Below are positions 8,646 through 19,034 of a stretch of DNA of 64,000 nucleotides, piece by piece. A program made the translations under genes and the position numbers. This DNA is from CAWCDJ01 sp963796675 (lineage in GTDB: Bacteria > Acidobacteriota > Terriglobia > Bryobacterales > Bryobacteraceae): the NCBI GenBank assembly GCA_963796675.1, contig CAWCMS010000005.1, positions 124,001-188,000 of the forward strand. The letters are read 5' to 3'. The notes under the pieces are model-generated. The model was not told the DNA's origin. It worked only from the letters and a program-made list of their open reading frames with translations, and did no database searches. Position 1 is the first letter of the stretch. The number at the start of each line of letters is the position of its first letter.

Positions 8646-10337
8646 ATGTACCAGGTCATCGCCCGAAAATACCGGCCGCAGACGTTTCAGGACGTGGTCA
8701 ACCAGGAACACGTCAAGACCACCCTCGAAAACGCCATCTCGCAGAACCGCATCGCCCACGGCTATATCTTTTCCGGCCAGCGCGGCACCGGGAAAACCAC
8801 CATCGCCCGGATTCTGGCGCGCTGCCTCAACTGCATCCAGGGCCCGACCGCAACGCCCTGCGGCGAATGCGCCAGTTGCCGCGAAATCACTGCCGGCGGC
8901 ACGGTCGACGTCATCGAAATCGACGCCGCCTCGAACCGCGGCATCAACGAAATGCGCGAACTGCGCGAGAACGTGCGCTACCAGCCCGCGCGCGACCGCT
9001 ACAAGATCTTCATCATCGACGAAGCCCACCAGATCACCAACGAGGCCTTCAACGCGCTGCTCAAGACCATCGAAGAGCCGCCGCCATGGGCCGTCTTCGT
9101 CCTCTGCACCACCGAGGCCCACAAGATCCCCGCGACGATCGCCTCGCGCTGCCAGCACTTCAGCTTTCGCTCGGTCGATTTCGAAGACCTGATCGTGCGC
9201 ATGGCGTGGATCTGCAAAGAGGAAGGCATCGAGGCCGATAATGAAGCGCTGGCCGTTCTGGCGGCGGCGGGCGAAGGCAGCGTGCGCGATTCACTTTCGG
9301 CGCTCGACCAGGCCATCGCCTGCTGCGGCGCAAAGCTTTCCGCAGCTGAGGTGCGCGCGCTGCTCGGCGCCTTCTCGCTCGAATCGCTGGAGAAGGTGAC
9401 GCGGGCACTCGCCGAGAGCGATTCCGCCGCGATGCTCGAAGTGGTGGATGAGCTGGAGCGCAACGGCCAGAACTTGCAGCATTTCAGCCGCGAGCTCTCG
9501 CGCTACTTCCGCAACCTGCTGGTCTCCCGCATCGCCGGGCCCGAGACGCGCCTGGTGGCGGCTTCCGCCGCCCAGCGCCAGAAACTCTGCGACATCGCGG
9601 GCGGCTTCAGCGAAGAGGATCTCACGCGGTACCTGCAGCTTTCGCTCGATCTGTTCCGCGATCTGCAATTTTCGCTGCAGCCGCGCTTTCATCTGGAAAT
9701 CGGACTGGTTCGCCTGGTGCAGGCCGGCCGCCTGCTGCCGATCGAACAGGCACTCGCGGGACTGCCGTCGCCTGCCCGGCCGGCCGAACGTCCCGCCGCC
9801 GCTCCGGCTCCCGCACGCAGCCCGCAGCCCGCGCCCGCACCGGCGCCGCCGCGGACCGGCCCTTCGCCCTTCGAGCTCGATCGCGCCAAGAAGGCCGCCT
9901 CGCGGCCGCCCGAGCCGCAATCGTCGGGCGCCAACGCCCTCGCTACCGACCCTTCGCCCGTCCCGATGTCCGCGGGCGACCCACGCCAGCAACTCCACGC
10001 CCGGCTCGTCAATCAAGGCCACACGCATTTGGCGGATGCTGTCGAGAACGCGCGCATCGAAGTCTCCGGCGCCGATCTCAAAGTCACGACCCCGAAATCG
10101 TACGCACTCTATTTCCGCGACCGTGTAATGGATGCCGCCGTCCGTGAAGTCTTCGGACGCGCGCTGCGGATCATCGTGACCGCCGGGGACGCTCCGGCCG
10201 GCGCGGCGCCACTCACGCAGGGCAACTCGGCGGCGGAAGATCGGGCCTCCGAGCGCGCGCTGGCCAATCCCGAGGTCCAACGCTTCCGCGAAGTCTTCGG
10301 CGGCGAAATTCGCAAGATTCGCAATCTCAAGGAGTAG
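8646..10337 (+). CDS. dnaX: DNA polymerase III subunit gamma/tau
   Basis: A 563-residue clamp-loader ATPase. It starts MYQVIARKYRPQTFQDVVNQ at 8646; upstream in-frame codons run through the SRP RNA and are rejected. Walker A GQRGTGKT is at about 44-51, the zinc-binding cysteines are at about 60, 63, 72, 75 and 78, Walker B is in FIIDEAHQ, and the SRC arginine finger is in ATIASRCQHF (about 164-173). Domain III is followed by a proline/alanine-rich linker (about 370-440) and a short tau-like C-terminal region. No A-rich slippery heptamer was seen, so a separate gamma product by frameshifting is not supported. Confidence 0.96.
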   Translation: MYQVIARKYRPQTFQDVVNQEHVKTTLENAISQNRIAHGYIFSGQRGTGKTTIARILARCLNCIQGPTATPCGECASCREITAGGTVDVIEIDAASNRGINEMRELRENVRYQPARDRYKIFIIDEAHQITNEAFNALLKTIEEPPPWAVFVLCTTEAHKIPATIASRCQHFSFRSVDFEDLIVRMAWICKEEGIEADNEALAVLAAAGEGSVRDSLSALDQAIACCGAKLSAAEVRALLGAFSLESLEKVTRALAESDSAAMLEVVDELERNGQNLQHFSRELSRYFRNLLVSRIAGPETRLVAASAAQRQKLCDIAGGFSEEDLTRYLQLSLDLFRDLQFSLQPRFHLEIGLVRLVQAGRLLPIEQALAGLPSPARPAERPAAAPAPARSPQPAPAPAPPRTGPSPFELDRAKKAASRPPEPQSSGANALATDPSPVPMSAGDPRQQLHARLVNQGHTHLADAVENARIEVSGADLKVTTPKSYALYFRDRVMDAAVREVFGRALRIIVTAGDAPAGAAPLTQGNSAAEDRASERALANPEVQRFREVFGGEIRKIRNLKE

Positions 10338-10342
10338 GAAAC

Positions 10343-10652
10343 GTGAAACTACCCGGCAACATGCAGCAGATGATGCGCCAGGCGCAGCAGATGCAGGAGA
10401 AGCTGCCAGCAGGAGATCGCCCAGATCAAGGTCGAAGCCACGGCCGGCGGCGGCATGGTCACCGTCCAGATGGACGGCCAGAAGAACCTGCTTTCGGTCA
10501 AGATCGATCCCGAAGTGGCGGGCGACGTGGAGATGCTGCAGGATATGATCGTCGCCGCGGCGAGCGAAGCCGTCAAGAAAATGGACGACCAGATTAAGCA
10601 GAAGATGGGCGGCATGCTCGGCGGCATGGGTCTGCCCCCCGGCCTGTTCTAG
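10343..10652 (+). CDS. ebfC: YbaB/EbfC nucleoid-associated protein, reading frame broken by one base
   Basis: The N-terminal part (MKLPGNMQQMMRQAQQMQEK) is in one frame, and the rest (MVTVQMDGQKNLLSVKIDPE to MLGGMGLPPGLF) is in the next. Removing one C at 10406-10407 joins them through LQQEIAQIKVEATAGGG into a normal 102-residue YbaB protein. The family forms dimers that bind DNA and is found next to dnaX and recR in most bacteria, exactly the order here (6 bases after dnaX, 3 bases before recR). Because the repaired protein is fully conserved, a sequencing error is likelier than a pseudogene. Confidence 0.88.
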
Positions 10653-10655
10653 TCC

Positions 10656-11255
10656 ATGCCCGATTTCGCCGAACCGCTCGCACGGCTGATCAACGAATTC
10701 AAGCGCCTTCCCGGCATCGGACAGAAATCCGCGCAGCGCATCGCGTTCCACGTGCTGCGCGCCAGCCGCGACGACGCCGAGCATCTCTCGCAGGCGATTC
10801 TCGACGTCAAGGACAAGCTCGGCCTCTGCTCGGCCTGCAACAACATCAGCGATAGCGACCTGTGCCAGTACTGCCGCGATCCCAATCGCGATCCGCGCGT
10901 GGTCTGCGTGGTGGAGGAGCCGCATAACATCGTGGGCATCGAGACCACCCGCCAGTTCAATGGACGCTACCACGTGCTGCACGGCTCGCTCTCTCCGCTG
11001 CGCGGCATCGGCCCCGAATCGCTCAAGATCAAGGGCCTGGTGGAGCGCATCGGGCAGGGCGAAGTCGAGGAAGTGATCGTCGCGACCAACCCCACGGTGG
11101 AGGGCGAAGCGACGGCCGTCTACCTGGCGCGGCTGCTGAAGCCGCTCGGCGTGAAGGTGACCCGCATCGCCATGGGCATCCCCGTCGGCAGCGACCTGGA
11201 GTTCGCCGACGAAGTGACGATGTCGAAAGCGATGGAAGGCCGCCGCGAGATGTAG
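10656..11255 (+). CDS. recR: Recombination mediator protein RecR
   Basis: A 199-residue protein of full family length. Order: helix-hairpin-helix with INEFKRLPGIGQKSAQRIAF (about 12-31), a four-cysteine zinc finger LCSACNNISDSDLCQYC (about 57-73), and a Toprim domain with VCVVEEPHNIVGIE (about 82-95) and EVIVATNPTVEGEATA. RecR with RecO and RecF loads RecA at gaps during recombinational repair. It is the last gene of the dnaX-ebfC-recR unit and its stop is followed within 7 bases by a multi-hairpin element that probably ends transcription. Confidence 0.96.
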   Translation: MPDFAEPLARLINEFKRLPGIGQKSAQRIAFHVLRASRDDAEHLSQAILDVKDKLGLCSACNNISDSDLCQYCRDPNRDPRVVCVVEEPHNIVGIETTRQFNGRYHVLHGSLSPLRGIGPESLKIKGLVERIGQGEVEEVIVATNPTVEGEATAVYLARLLKPLGVKVTRIAMGIPVGSDLEFADEVTMSKAMEGRREM

Positions 11256-11261
11256 CGCAGC

Positions 11262-11351
11262 AGTGGGGCGGGCTATTCAGCCCGCGGACTCGCTTTCCAG
11301 CGAGTCCAGCCGCCTGGAAAGGCGGCTGCGGCCACGATTGGCCGCCCCACT
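11262..11351. repeat. Multi-hairpin palindromic element between convergent genes
   Basis: A 10-bp outer stem (AGTGGGGCGG at 11262-11271 with CCGCCCCACT at 11342-11351) encloses four successive perfect hairpins: 11270-11283 (5 bp, loop ATTC), 11286-11307 (9 bp, loop TTCC), 11308-11327 (8 bp, loop GGAA) and 11328-11345 (7 bp, loop CGAT). Ends of the first and last hairpins compete with the outer stem. The element fills the gap between recR and the convergent fucosidase gene and its last base is the first base of that gene's stop codon on the other strand. It may act as a two-way terminator. No U-tract follows. Confidence 0.8.
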
Positions 11352-12709
11352 TACCCAAACAGCGCGAACTCGCTCACCAGCGGCGGCGCCGAGGCCTTCA
11401 TCCGTAGCCGCAGCCGGTCGGCCGTCACCGCATTATCGAGACGAATCAGCCGCCGCGGACCGACGCTCGTGGCGGAGGCGAATTCCTGCCACGCGCCCCC
11501 GTCCCAGTGATCGACTGCAATTGAATCGATGCGTTGGCCGTAGCGGATATCCTCGCGGACGCGGATCACGCGGAAAGTCGCGGGCAGGCGCAACTGGTAT
11601 GTGATCTCCTCGGGCTTGCGATGTACCTTCGCCCCGGCCGCTAGATCCTTCTCGAACGTCGAGCGGCGATAGTCGCCAAATGCCTTCAAGGATGCCACGT
11701 CTTCGGAACTGAGCAGGCCGTCGCGGTTCGGCGGCACATTGAGCAAAAGGTTCGCACCGCGGCCCACCGACTTATAGTAGAGATCGATCAACTGGGCCGG
11801 CGTCTTCACCTTCGCATTCTCACGTTCATGCCAGAACCAGCCGGGGCGGATCGACACGTCGCATTCAGCGGGCAGCCAATGGGAGCCGTGGCGATGGCCC
11901 GCGGGCGATTCCTTGTCGCGAACGTCGCCGGGCGAGGCCGCACCGCCGTCCACCGCCACCGGATCGTAAGTGGCCCAGCAGGGGTCGCCCGCGATGCCGC
12001 GCTCATTTCCCACCCAGCGAATATCGGGGCCGACGTCGCTGAAGATCACGGCGCCGGGCTGCAGCTTGCGGACGAGTTCCCAGGTGTGCGGCCAGTCATA
12101 ATAGGTGCGCTTGTCGATAGTGCGTTTCTGGCGTGCGCCGCCGTAGTAGCCATCGCCGCCATTGGCGCCGTCGTGCCACACTTCGAAGATTGGGCCATAG
12201 CCGGTCAGTAACTCCGTGAGCTGAGCGCGATAGATTTCTATGTACTTGGGGGTGCCGTAGGCGGGGTTGTTGCGGTCCCACGGAGAAAGGTAGACGCCGA
12301 ATTTCAAATTGCGACGGCGGGCGGCGGCGGCAACCTCGCGCACCACGTCGCCCTTGCCCCCGCGCCAACTGCTGGCGCTCACCGAGTGTTCGGTGGTCTT
12401 GGTAGGCCACAGGCAAAAGCCGTCGTGGTGCTTGGCGGTGAGAATCACGCCGCGCATTCCGGCATCGGCCAGCGCACCCACGATCGCATCGGCATCGAAG
12501 TGCTCGGGATTGAAAACGTTCGGATCCTCGTCGCCATAGCCCCATTCCTTGTCGGTAAAGGTGTTCACGGTGAAATGCAGGAACGCGCTCGTCTCCATGG
12601 CGTGCCAGGCTAGCTGCCGCTGCGACGGTACCGCTCCATAGGGTTGCGTAGTGGCGGCGCGCAGCGGCAGGGCGACCGCGGCGGCCAGAAGTGTGCGACG
12701 GGTGAACAT
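11351..12709 (-). CDS. Alpha-L-fucosidase, GH29 family
   Basis: A 452-residue secreted glycosidase removing alpha-linked L-fucose. The start at 12709 (MFTRRTLLAAAVALPLRA) gives a twin-arginine-like leader; a longer frame upstream adds no conserved sequence. The catalytic domain shows WHAMETSAFLHFTVNTFTDK, ILTAKHHDGFCLWPT, LKFGVYLSPWDRN and the nucleophile-bearing WHDGANGG, followed by YYDWPHTWELV and NLLLNVPPNRDGLL, all GH29 hallmarks. The C-terminal part resembles a discoidin-like domain. It is divergent from an APC permease gene, sharing a short upstream region. Confidence 0.9.
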   Translation of the reverse strand: MFTRRTLLAAAVALPLRAATTQPYGAVPSQRQLAWHAMETSAFLHFTVNTFTDKEWGYGDEDPNVFNPEHFDADAIVGALADAGMRGVILTAKHHDGFCLWPTKTTEHSVSASSWRGGKGDVVREVAAAARRRNLKFGVYLSPWDRNNPAYGTPKYIEIYRAQLTELLTGYGPIFEVWHDGANGGDGYYGGARQKRTIDKRTYYDWPHTWELVRKLQPGAVIFSDVGPDIRWVGNERGIAGDPCWATYDPVAVDGGAASPGDVRDKESPAGHRHGSHWLPAECDVSIRPGWFWHERENAKVKTPAQLIDLYYKSVGRGANLLLNVPPNRDGLLSSEDVASLKAFGDYRRSTFEKDLAAGAKVHRKPEEITYQLRLPATFRVIRVREDIRYGQRIDSIAVDHWDGGAWQEFASATSVGPRRLIRLDNAVTADRLRLRMKASAPPLVSEFALFG

Positions 12710-12757
12710 GTCTCTACAATAGCGAAAGTGGATATCGACAGCCGCCAGCCCGACGAC

Positions 12758-14134
12758 ATGCAGCGGACGCAAGCCAAAAGCGCCGCCCTCCCCAAGGAAT
12801 TGCGCCTACCGGACCTCGTGATCCTCCAGGTATTGCTCATTGTCGGGCTGCCTTGGGTGGGCTACGCGGCCAAACTGGGTGGCTCGCACGTGATGGTCTG
12901 GCTGGCCGCCATCGCCCTGTTCTACTTTCCCCTGGCCGGCACCGTGATCTTTCTCAGCCGGAGGATGCCGCTCGAAGGCGGAATCTACCAGTGGGCGAAA
13001 TTCGGGATTTCGCCGGGCGCCGGATTTCAGGCGGCGTGGAACTATTCGTTCTTCCTGATCCTGTTCTACGCCACCAGTGGGTCCGTCGTGGCCAACAGCA
13101 TCTCCTACCTGCTGGGGCCGGGCGCCGGATGGATGACCTCCAGCAAGCCGCTGATCATGGGGCTCAATCTCGTATTCTTCGCCGTTGTCTACGCCGTCAA
13201 CGTCCGCGGCCTGCACCTGGCGCGATGGGTAACCGGCGCGGGCGGAATCCTGGTGATGGCGCTCTATGCCCTGATCATCGGGCTGCTGGCTCTGCGGATC
13301 GTTCGCGGCGAGCATTTCGCCCAGCCGGCGCTCTCGCTGGCGTTCCCCGCGATCTCGCTCATGACCATCAACCTGTTCAGCAAGATGGCGTTCAATGCGT
13401 TGAGCGGTTTCGAACAGGTCGCCATCTTCGCGGGAGAATGCCAGACGCCCGAGCGCAACATCGCGCGCTCGGTCTGGATCGCGGCGCCGGGTATCGCCAC
13501 CCTCTACATCCTCGGGACCTGCGCGCTGCTGGCCTACACGCCGGTGGACCGCATCGACCTGATCGCGCCGATTCCGCAGATTCTGGGCGCTTCGCTCGGG
13601 ACGTCGGCCGTGGTGGCGGTGCTGAGCGGCACGGCGATCCTGGCGCTCCTGTTCGCCTACTTCACCCAGACCGTGGCATGCGTGGCGCAGGTCTCCCGCC
13701 TGCCGATGGTCGCCGGCTGGGACGGACTGCTGCCGAAATCGTTCAGCGAACTGCATCCGCGCTTCCAGACGCCGGTCCGCTCGCTCGGGATGGTGGTGAT
13801 CGCCTGCCTGGTGTTCGGCGCGCTCAGCCTGGTCCAGGTCGGCGAGCAGGAGGCCACGCAGCTGCTGATCGGCGCGGGCATGGCGTGCTCCGGCCTGTAC
13901 TACCTCACGATGTTCGCCGTGGTGTGGATCGGCCGGTGGCAGGGCAAGGAGCGCGCACCGTGGTGGCTGCGGATCGCGGCCGGATCGGCCGCCGCCGTCA
14001 CCGTCCTTTCGGTGGGCCTGCAGGTGGTCCCGATTCTCGATGTGGCGCAGCCGTGGCTGTTCGCGGCCAAGGTAGCGGGTGCGGTCGTACTGATTAATGC
14101 CGCCGGACTCTGGGTTTACCGGCGCTCCGTATGA
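12758..14134 (+). CDS. APC-superfamily permease
   Basis: A 458-residue protein with about 12 membrane helices. It starts at MQRTQAKSAALPKELRLPDL; a GTG at 12728 is an alternative. Signature pieces are LPKELRLPDLVILQVLLIVG, LSRRMPLEGGIYQWAKFG, FNALSGFEQVAIFAGECQTP and VAQVSRLPMVAGWDGLLPKS. It is a clear paralogue of the permease at 40635-42020, which shares the RRMPLEGG-YQWAK block and the LSGFE-VAI-AGEC block. Substrate unknown. The next gene begins 25 bases after the stop. Confidence 0.85.
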   Translation: MQRTQAKSAALPKELRLPDLVILQVLLIVGLPWVGYAAKLGGSHVMVWLAAIALFYFPLAGTVIFLSRRMPLEGGIYQWAKFGISPGAGFQAAWNYSFFLILFYATSGSVVANSISYLLGPGAGWMTSSKPLIMGLNLVFFAVVYAVNVRGLHLARWVTGAGGILVMALYALIIGLLALRIVRGEHFAQPALSLAFPAISLMTINLFSKMAFNALSGFEQVAIFAGECQTPERNIARSVWIAAPGIATLYILGTCALLAYTPVDRIDLIAPIPQILGASLGTSAVVAVLSGTAILALLFAYFTQTVACVAQVSRLPMVAGWDGLLPKSFSELHPRFQTPVRSLGMVVIACLVFGALSLVQVGEQEATQLLIGAGMACSGLYYLTMFAVVWIGRWQGKERAPWWLRIAAGSAAAVTVLSVGLQVVPILDVAQPWLFAAKVAGAVVLINAAGLWVYRRSV

Positions 14135-14159
14135 TAGGATAGCGGCCACGGGAGGGTTC

Positions 14160-15047
14160 ATGGCCCATAGCAGACGAGACTTCCTGAAGACCAGCATTGC
14201 CGCGACGATGCTGGGCGGATTGGGCGGCACCGCGGTGCACGCGGCAGCCAAACGTTCGGCCACCGACTGGGTAACCTTGGGCAGGTCCGGTGTGAAAGTA
14301 ACCCGCCTGGGTTTCGGTACCGGCACCTTCAGCGGGCGCGTGCAGCGTGAGCTCGGGCAGGAGGAGTTCACTCGCCTGGTACGCCATGCGTATGACAACG
14401 GCATCCGGTTCTTCGAAACCGCGCAGTCTTACGGCGGCATGCACCAGATGCTCGGCGTCGCCCTGAAGGGCCTGCCGCGCGACAGCTACCGCGTGATGAC
14501 TAAGATGACCATGCGGCCGGACATGGACGCTACGGCGATGATCGACAAGTTCCGGACCGAAATGCAGATGGAGTACTTCGACATCCTGTTGCTCCACTAC
14601 ATGCACAATCCGGACTGGTTTGGCTCCCTGGAACGGCAGCGCGACGAGTTTTCAGAGGCGAAGTCGAAGAAGGTGATTCTGTCGAAGGGCGCCTCGGTGC
14701 ACGGCCTTCCGACCCTGCGGACATTCCCCGGCAACAAGTGGCTGGATATCGCCATGATCCGGATGAACCACAAGGGCACCAAGATGGACGCGGAGGATTT
14801 CAATACCAATGGCCTCGGCGACGTCAGCGAAGTGGTTCAGCACGCCAAGAAGGTGCACGCCGAGGGAATGGGCGTGATCAGCATGAAGCTCGCGGGCGAG
14901 GGCCAGTTCACGTCGCGGGAAGATCGACAGAAGGCCCTGAAGTTTGCCTTTGGTTCCGGCGCCGTGGATACGGTGACCATCGGCTACAAGAACCCCGGCG
15001 AGATCGACGAAGGGATCGAGAACCTGAATCTCGCGCTCAACGGGTAG
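14160..15047 (+). CDS. Tat-exported aldo/keto reductase family protein
   Basis: A 295-residue protein. A strong ribosome-binding site (GGAGGG, 14151-14156) followed by ATG at 14160 fixes the start. The leader contains SRRDFLKTSIAATMLGGLGG, a clear twin-arginine signal. The mature part is an aldo/keto reductase barrel: WVTLGRSGVKVTRLGFGTGT, NGIRFFETAQSYGG (the usual Asp-Tyr pair is changed to Glu-Thr and Ser-Tyr), MTKMTM where the catalytic lysine sits, and DILLLHYMHNPDW with the active-site His. The C-terminus VDTVTIGYKNPGEIDEG is family-typical. No iron-sulfur C-terminal extension is present. Physiological substrate unknown. Confidence 0.85.
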   Translation: MAHSRRDFLKTSIAATMLGGLGGTAVHAAAKRSATDWVTLGRSGVKVTRLGFGTGTFSGRVQRELGQEEFTRLVRHAYDNGIRFFETAQSYGGMHQMLGVALKGLPRDSYRVMTKMTMRPDMDATAMIDKFRTEMQMEYFDILLLHYMHNPDWFGSLERQRDEFSEAKSKKVILSKGASVHGLPTLRTFPGNKWLDIAMIRMNHKGTKMDAEDFNTNGLGDVSEVVQHAKKVHAEGMGVISMKLAGEGQFTSREDRQKALKFAFGSGAVDTVTIGYKNPGEIDEGIENLNLALNG

Positions 15048-15063
15048 CCAAGACAACCCGCTC

Positions 15064-15533
15064 CTACATCGGTTCGTGGCAGAAGTTGCAGTCGATGCTC
15101 ACCTTCTTCGCCTGGTGGCACTTCATGCAGCCGCCCATCGTGATGTCGCCTTCGCGCGATAACTGGTCGCGCTCGGCGACTTTGCCGTGGCACTCGTCGC
15201 AGGTATTGCCGGCCGCCAAGTGTTTGCGGTGGCTAAAATCGACATACGAAGGAATCTGGTAGACCCGCACCCACGACACCGGCTGCGACTCCCTGGCGAA
15301 TTGCGCCAGCTTCTGGATCGACGGACTGTCCGCCTTGATCGCCGAGTGGCACTGCATGCAGGTCGAGGCCGGCGCGATGGTCATGCTCTCGCCGGGCGCC
15401 GGATTCGGATGGCACATCTTGCACTGCAGCTTCAGGGTTCCCGCATGTTGCCTGTGGCTGAATGGTAACGGCTGCTCGGGAGCGTCGGCCGCCCACATCA
15501 GGCAGCCAACCGAAAGGGCGATTAGCAGTGCCC

Positions 15534-15537
<4 letters not shown>
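15064..15537 (-). CDS. Pentaheme c-type cytochrome (cytochrome c3/c7-like)
   Basis: A 157-residue exported cytochrome with five CxxCH haem sites in order: CKMCH, CMQCH, CDECH, CMKCH and CNFCH; distal histidines are supplied by FSHRQH and FSHRKH. A hydrophobic leader VRALLIALSVGCLMWAADA indicates Sec export. The GTG start at 15537 overlaps the stop of the GMC oxidoreductase gene as GTGA, so the two are translationally coupled. It is probably the electron acceptor for the flavin dehydrogenase encoded upstream, passing electrons to periplasmic or membrane carriers. Confidence 0.9.
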
Positions 15538-17096
<1,559 letters not shown>

Positions 17097-17113
17097 GGTC
17101 CCTCCGCGGCGTG

Positions 17114-17710
17114 CTACTCGATCGGCAGCCAGTAGAAGCCGCGTGCGCCGAAGCGTCGCCCTCCGCCCGCGGCTGCACCCGCCTGGTTATACTCGCGTGA
17201 ATTCACCATGGCGGTGTGGACATCCTGTTTGGCCTCGCGCAGAAAATGCGCCAGCGGATCCGAGGGAGCCTCATAGGTCCACGGCTGCCGCAAGGGCGCC
17301 AGTACGGAGGCCGCGTCGGCGACGCTGATCTCTGCAAACGGCTTGTTGGTGTGCTTCATGGCCTCGGCGTTCAACGCGTCCAGGCCGTCGCGATAGAGCT
17401 TCTGCCGGGCATCCGGCGAAACCGAAATCAGGAAGTCGAGGAACTCCGGCACCTTCGCTTCGAGCGCGCCCGGCATCGACGCCATGGCCGGCTGCAGCAG
17501 ATCGCTCAGCTTGCGCAGCGCCGCATATTGCTCGGGCGTAAGAAACTGCGGTACGGGGTCGCCCGCCAGGTCGACCGCCGTGGTCTGTAGTTGCGGAATC
17601 TCGTTCGATCCGCTGGAGGAAGTCTGTTGTGCCGCGGCCGGCTGCTGCGCCAGGAGTGCGCCGGCGGCAGGAGCAGCGGCCAAAGTTTGGAAAAAACGCC
17701 TGCGTTGCAT
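17114..17710 (-). CDS. Gluconate 2-dehydrogenase subunit 3-like protein, Tat signal
   Basis: A 198-residue protein with an N-terminal twin-arginine leader (MQRRRFFQTLAAAPAAGALL). The mature domain has the subunit-3 pattern: FLTPEQYAALRKLSDLLQPA near residue 60, FLDFLISVSPDARQKLYRDG and LAHFLREAKQDVHTAMVNSR towards the end. In known gluconate and fructose dehydrogenases this small subunit helps export and mature the flavoprotein. It is the first gene of the minus-strand unit; 17 bases separate it from the GMC gene. A promoter should lie between it and the divergent gene at 17802. Confidence 0.85.
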   Translation of the reverse strand: MQRRRFFQTLAAAPAAGALLAQQPAAAQQTSSSGSNEIPQLQTTAVDLAGDPVPQFLTPEQYAALRKLSDLLQPAMASMPGALEAKVPEFLDFLISVSPDARQKLYRDGLDALNAEAMKHTNKPFAEISVADAASVLAPLRQPWTYEAPSDPLAHFLREAKQDVHTAMVNSREYNQAGAAAGGGRRFGARGFYWLPIE

Positions 17711-17801
17711 TGCTGGAATTCTATCAAGTCCGACCGGAGCCCGGCCAGTACGATCAGGGCATTACTGCAAATGCGGAGCAGGATGTTAGAGTGTGGGTGG
17801 T

Positions 17802-19019
17802 ATGACCCCGCCCCGGACCCCTATGCGGTGGCCAGGTAGCTGGAACAGTCCGTCAGCACTGGAGCTACTTAAAGGCACGAGCATCGATACGTTGCTCATC
17901 GATAATAGCGACGAGTTCGAACCTGTGCGTGCCGCCGCGGAACAACGCGGCATCCACGTGGTTCATCCCGACACTCCACCGGAGGGAATCAGGCTGATTA
18001 AAGGCGAGTGGCCCGGCGTTCGCTCCGTCTCGCAAGGCGACGGCGCCGGACCTACGGGCGTTCCGTGGGTGGATTCCAACGGCTGGGCGATCCGCCTGGA
18101 GGAGGCGCTGAAACCGGGCGCCGCAGTCTGGGTCGACGCTCCCCCGAAAGACAACCCGCGCTACGGCCCGGGTTCCTACTTGATCGCCATTGCCGACGCA
18201 GGATCGCGCGGCGGGCGATGGGTGATCACGCTCGACCAGGCCCTGGCGGCCGGTCTCACCAAACAGGATTCGTACGCGCTGAAAACGTGGAAGAGCATCA
18301 CGGCCGCCTCCGCCTTCTTCCCCGCGCACCAGGGGTGGGACGCCTACATTCCGCAGGCGATCACGGCCGTGGTCTCAGATTTCACTGGATCCAACGAGTT
18401 CTTCAGCCGCGAACTGCTCAACCTGCTCGAGCGCGCGGGCCAGCACTACCGCATCGTTCCCAAAAGCAGGCTGACCGCCGCCGATCTTGCCGGCTTGCGC
18501 GCCGTGATCTATGCCGATGACGTCCCGCCTTCGGACGCCGTGCGCCACCAGGTATCCGAGCTTGTGGCGCGAGGCGGCATGCTCATTACCGTGCCGAAGT
18601 GGGGCGCGCCTACCGGACCAAAGGCCGAAGAGCACCCGCGCTACGACATCCGCTCTTCCGGTAAGGGCCGCATCGCTACGTTGAAGGAAGAGGCGGGTGA
18701 TCCGTACGAGATGGCGCAGGACGCGCCGGTGCTGGTGAGCCATCGCTACGACCTGGTTCGATTCTGGAACGGCGGCGCGACCGGCTCCTATTACACTGCC
18801 TTACCCGACCGCAGCCGCGCCGTCGCCCACCTGCTTTTCTATGCGGATCGCGGGCCGAACGAAGCCAGCATCCGGATCGTGGGACGCTACCGCTCCGTGA
18901 AGGCATGGGCTCCGGGCGCTCCCGAAATTCCGCATGTGGAAATGGTTTCCCAGAAGGATGCGGTCGAGGTACACTTGCCGCAGGTTCCCCAGTACATAGC
19001 CCTGGAGTTCCAGGCATAG
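17802..19019 (+). CDS. Protein of unknown function with glutamine-amidotransferase-like segment
   Basis: A 405-residue protein not recognised as a named family. Start taken at the ATG 17802 (MTPPRTPMRWPG); a GTG lies 9 bases upstream. There is no obvious signal peptide. The middle portion, from ITAVVSDFTGSNEFFSRELL through LAGLRAVIYADDVPPSDAVR to LVARGGMLITVPKWGAP, resembles the class-I-amidotransferase-like trimerisation fold found in beta-galactosidase-type proteins, but without catalytic residues. The C-terminus (RSRAVAHLLFYADRGPNEAS) looks like an all-beta domain. Divergent from the GMC dehydrogenase unit and followed by a DUF362 gene 15 bases later, so co-transcription with that gene is likely. 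Confidence 0.65.
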   Translation: MTPPRTPMRWPGSWNSPSALELLKGTSIDTLLIDNSDEFEPVRAAAEQRGIHVVHPDTPPEGIRLIKGEWPGVRSVSQGDGAGPTGVPWVDSNGWAIRLEEALKPGAAVWVDAPPKDNPRYGPGSYLIAIADAGSRGGRWVITLDQALAAGLTKQDSYALKTWKSITAASAFFPAHQGWDAYIPQAITAVVSDFTGSNEFFSRELLNLLERAGQHYRIVPKSRLTAADLAGLRAVIYADDVPPSDAVRHQVSELVARGGMLITVPKWGAPTGPKAEEHPRYDIRSSGKGRIATLKEEAGDPYEMAQDAPVLVSHRYDLVRFWNGGATGSYYTALPDRSRAVAHLLFYADRGPNEASIRIVGRYRSVKAWAPGAPEIPHVEMVSQKDAVEVHLPQVPQYIALEFQA

Positions 19020-19034
19020 CGAAAGGCCCACCTT

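Noticed and set aside
8646..10337. Programmed frameshift in dnaX
   Set aside because: No A-rich slippery heptamer followed by a stem was seen.
9291..10982. Minus-strand frame of 563 residues across dnaX, ebfC and recR
   Set aside because: Crosses three certain genes, composition only fits GC-skew at codon positions.
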